Positions 61,811 to 64,000 of a stretch of 64,000 nt of DNA are shown in pieces. Below the pieces are notes generated by a model. That model saw only the letters and a list, made by a program, of their open reading frames with translations, was not told where the DNA came from and did not search any database. The translations under genes were made by a program, and so were the position numbers. The stretch comes from Tamlana carrageenivorans (GTDB lineage: Bacteria > Bacteroidota > Bacteroidia > Flavobacteriales > Flavobacteriaceae). The first letter of the stretch is position 1. Each line of letters starts with the position of its first letter. The DNA is taken from assembly GCF_002893765.1 (NCBI RefSeq), contig NZ_CP025938.1:2368501-2432500 (forward strand), read 5' to 3'.

Positions 61811-63087
61811 AATAAATAATCTAAAACACCACCTAATCTATCTGCTCCTCTAAGATAAAATGAATGCCCTCCGCTTGCATTTGGCTCAATTCCAAATTGC
61901 CTTAAACCTGCCACAAAATGACCTTGATGATCATAACTTGTAACTGTAGCAAAAATCCAATACATTTCTTCTGCATTATATTCTACACAAATTACTGTTG
62001 AAGTATCCATAAATGTACTAAAATCCATTGCTGCTCCTAATGGGTTAGAAGAATTCCATGTCACCCCATCTGCTGTGGAATAAGGCTCAAATGTCACTGT
62101 AGTTCCTAGAAGATCCCCACCTGTAACTATATTGCTAAAGTTTTTCCTAATCTCATCAAAAAGGGCAAAAGGAGTATATCCATCTGGCATACTCTTAATG
62201 TTTAATGAGTGTCTATCCTGATTAACATCACCCCATCCATCATCTAAAGGTTCTAAGATAAAAGAAGGAACCATTTGAGATGACTGAACCATAGTGTTTG
62301 GCTGTGTTCTAGAGTTAATTAAAGACATAACTTCTGAAGAAATTTGTTTCTTTAAAAGATCTTTATTTGCGCATGGGTCGTCAAGAATTATTTGACATTC
62401 ACAGTTCTCATCTAAAAATTCCCCTGGTCTACATTGAAAGTCAGGAACTACTACACAATCTGAACAATTCGTAGTCTTTGTAACGTCATTATCATCACAA
62501 TCCTCACCAAACATAATAAAATCGATCCATTTGGTTCCTGGCGAGGTTTTAGATTTCATGGTTTGACCGTAATAGCCATCGCCATCTTGGTCTAAATACC
62601 AAGTTATTTCGGGTTGTAAATCGTCAAGATAATTTATTTTTTTACCAATCTTAATCAAGCAAATAAAAATCCTGCCATTCAGAATCATTAGCGTTGCTAG
62701 CTTTTATTCTGTATTTTTTATAACCTGAATAAAACTGGATTACATGGCAAAAGCCCTTGTTACTATATAATTACCAGCTGAGGAAGAACCTACTTTTGAA
62801 CTATCGAAGCCATTTCCTAAATTACTACAGCTACTTGTAGAAATATAATAATCTTCATACCCCACTTCATTACCAGCAGTAAATAGGTGAAGAGAGCCAT
62901 CACTTTTAAACTTAAACATTATTTTTTTGTCGTTATTTTTTTCTGAACTCCATGATTTATCTACTAAATACGACTGAATATTAGAACTAATAAAACTTTG
63001 ACTAAACATGCTTTGACCTGTTAATAGTATTAAAAATGTTAATATAACCCGTTGTGCATTATGATTTAAAAGAAAAAAGTTGTTCAT
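61811..63087 (-). pseudogene. Secreted WYLDxDGDGYYG-repeat protein gene, broken
   Basis: Three minus-strand segments belong together. 62740-63087 encodes a signal peptide (ILTFLILLTGQSMFSQ) and a short domain. A different frame reads HVIQFYSGYKKYRIKASNANDSEWQDFYLLD (about 62650-62743). The third (61811-62688) carries ITWYLDQDGDGYYG and GEDCDDNDV, the calcium-binding-like linker common in large Bacteroidota surface proteins, and a C-terminal domain with GGDLLGTTVTFEPY. At least two frameshifts are needed, and the 3' end is lost at IS4 copy 2. The N-terminal residues MNNFFLLNHNAQRV are probably read from the adjacent IS982 end. Confidence 0.65.
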
Positions 63088-64000
63088 CTTACTGAAAATC
63101 AGTAAATTGATTTAACTACAAATCATTAATAATGAACAACTTGAGTGCAAATTACGAAAGAATATTGGAAGTATTAAGAAAAATATCGAAAGAACAACTT
63201 TTAAGTTATCAAAGACGACAACCAAAGCTTAGTGATTTAGAACTTATCAGTTTGAGTCTTACTGCCGAATTTATGGGAATAGATAGTGAAAATGACCTTT
63301 TTAGAAAACTTCCAGATTCCCTATTATCAAAAATAGAGAGAAGTGTCTACAATAGAAGAAGACGAAAACTAGTTAATAAGCTCAACAGTATCAGGTTAAG
63401 CTTAGCTTCCCATTTTAATGAATTTGAAGATTATTTTGTAGTAGATAGTATGCCTTTAGAAGTTTGTAAATTATCACGCAGTTCTCGTTCAAAGATTTGT
63501 AAAGAAAACACTTATGCATTTCCAGATAAAGGTTATTGTGCAGCTCAAAGTTCTAATTATTACGGTTATAAACTGCACGCTGTTTGTTCTGTAAATGGTG
63601 TCTTTCAAAGTATCGATTTGAGTCCAGCATCTGTACACGATATTAATTATCTTAAAGATATTAAGATGCAAATAAGCGATTGTACATTAATTGGTGATAA
63701 AGGCTATTTATCAACAGAAATACAGCTTAACTTGTTTGAAACCTGTAATATAACGCTAAATACACCTATGAGAAGCAATCAAAAAAATTACAAAGTACAG
63801 CCTTATGTATTTAGAAAAAAGAGGAAAAGGATAGAAACATTATTTTCACAACTTTGTGACCAATTTATGATAAGACGCAATTATGCTAAAACTTTTGAAG
63901 GTTTTAAAACAAGAATCGTAGCTAAGATAACTGCTTTAACAACTATTCAGTATATCAATAAGTTTATTTTTGGGAGAAACATTAATAATATTAAAATTAG
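63047..64000 (+). mobile_element. IS982-family element, right end beyond the window
   Basis: The IS982-type transposase starts at 63132. The left end is placed near 63047 where ACCCGTTGTGCATTATGA begins; this is inferred, since the other end is outside the window. TTACTGA and TCAGTAA form an inverted repeat in the leader, probably the transposase promoter or operator. Confidence 0.65.
63132..64000 (+). CDS. IS982-family transposase (partial, 3' end outside window)
   Basis: An uninterrupted frame of at least 289 codons with no stop before the window ends: MNNLSANYERILEVLRKISKEQ at the start, DELISLSLTAEFMGI-like DNA-binding part, then the DDE core with VVDSMPLEVCKLSRS, NYYGYKLHAVCSVNG, and LIGDKGYLSTEIQ, and R-R-IETLFSQLCDQFMIRRNYAKTFEGFKTRI at the catalytic Glu. 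The full family length is about 290-300, so only a few codons are missing. It would carry out cut-and-paste transposition. Confidence 0.9.
   Translation, partial: MNNLSANYERILEVLRKISKEQLLSYQRRQPKLSDLELISLSLTAEFMGIDSENDLFRKLPDSLLSKIERSVYNRRRRKLVNKLNSIRLSLASHFNEFEDYFVVDSMPLEVCKLSRSSRSKICKENTYAFPDKGYCAAQSSNYYGYKLHAVCSVNGVFQSIDLSPASVHDINYLKDIKMQISDCTLIGDKGYLSTEIQLNLFETCNITLNTPMRSNQKNYKVQPYVFRKKRKRIETLFSQLCDQFMIRRNYAKTFEGFKTRIVAKITALTTIQYINKFIFGRNINNIKI

Overview
The window is a 64 kb piece of a low-GC Bacteroidota chromosome, almost certainly from a marine-type member of the Flavobacteriaceae. The signs are promoters of the TAnnTTTG (-7) type, many short outer-membrane and lipoprotein genes, a DUF2851/DUF2721/DUF1343 gene set, and the core block rpsU - xerC - hpf - tRNA array - tuf - tRNA-Trp - secE - nusG - rplKAJL - rpoBC. 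Genus and species cannot be fixed from the sequence alone.

Layout. 1-2.3 kb: intergenic repeats, then an alanine/saccharopine-dehydrogenase-like oxidoreductase and an SDR enzyme. 2.4-6.2 kb: a decaying minus-strand block in which an outer-membrane-protein remnant, a DUF2809 gene (frameshift), a small membrane gene (nonsense codon) and creD (nonsense codon plus an IS4-family insertion) are all broken, while the upstream regulator and membrane gene (6.2-7.2 kb) look intact. 7.4-11.5 kb: a beta-barrel protein, kdsA (Kdo synthesis), typA/bipA and a small YgjV-like membrane protein. 11.6-19.5 kb: a surface-polysaccharide locus in two convergent arms. The plus arm has two tandem Wzx-type flippases, a phosphoethanolamine-transferase-like gene split by a frameshift at a T TTT TTG heptamer, and a GT4 glycosyltransferase. 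The minus arm has ftsE and two GT2 glycosyltransferases. 19.7-24.5 kb: a giant secreted TPR protein and an outer-membrane barrel. 24.6-35.8 kb: housekeeping and envelope genes (methyltransferase, YkgJ, NamZ-like muramidase, LolC/E-like permease, K+ channel, AGCS symporter, HhH protein, acyl-CoA dehydrogenase) with palindromic repeat clusters between them. 35.8-51.5 kb: the translation/transcription core. 51.5-56.3 kb: DUF3467, a Fe-S protein, prfC, idi, a QueD/PTPS-family gene, a second identical tRNA-Thr(UGU) and a DUF4369 lipoprotein. 56.3-64 kb: an accessory zone with a possible small RNA, an ISAon1-type element, a VanX-like dipeptidase, truncated pseudogenes, a second identical copy of the IS4 element, and an IS982-type element that runs off the end.

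The core genes form the expected expression machinery: the hpf-tRNA-tuf and secE-nusG-rpl-rpo runs are co-directional and separated by RNA hairpins. The accessory ends of the window both carry the same 1384-bp IS4 element, and both are sites of gene loss. The most unusual signals are: (a) 18-19 nt duplications of the 3' ends of two different tRNAs (Gly and Trp), each preceded by the same short repeat; (b) the correctly phased slippery heptamer in the split transferase gene; (c) the stepwise ruin of the creD block; (d) the second IS4 copy lacking a target duplication and joining two truncated genes; and (e) the tandem 16-bp expansion inside one end of the ISAon1-type element. I did not find a CRISPR array, a toxin-antitoxin pair, an rRNA gene or a clear new defence system.
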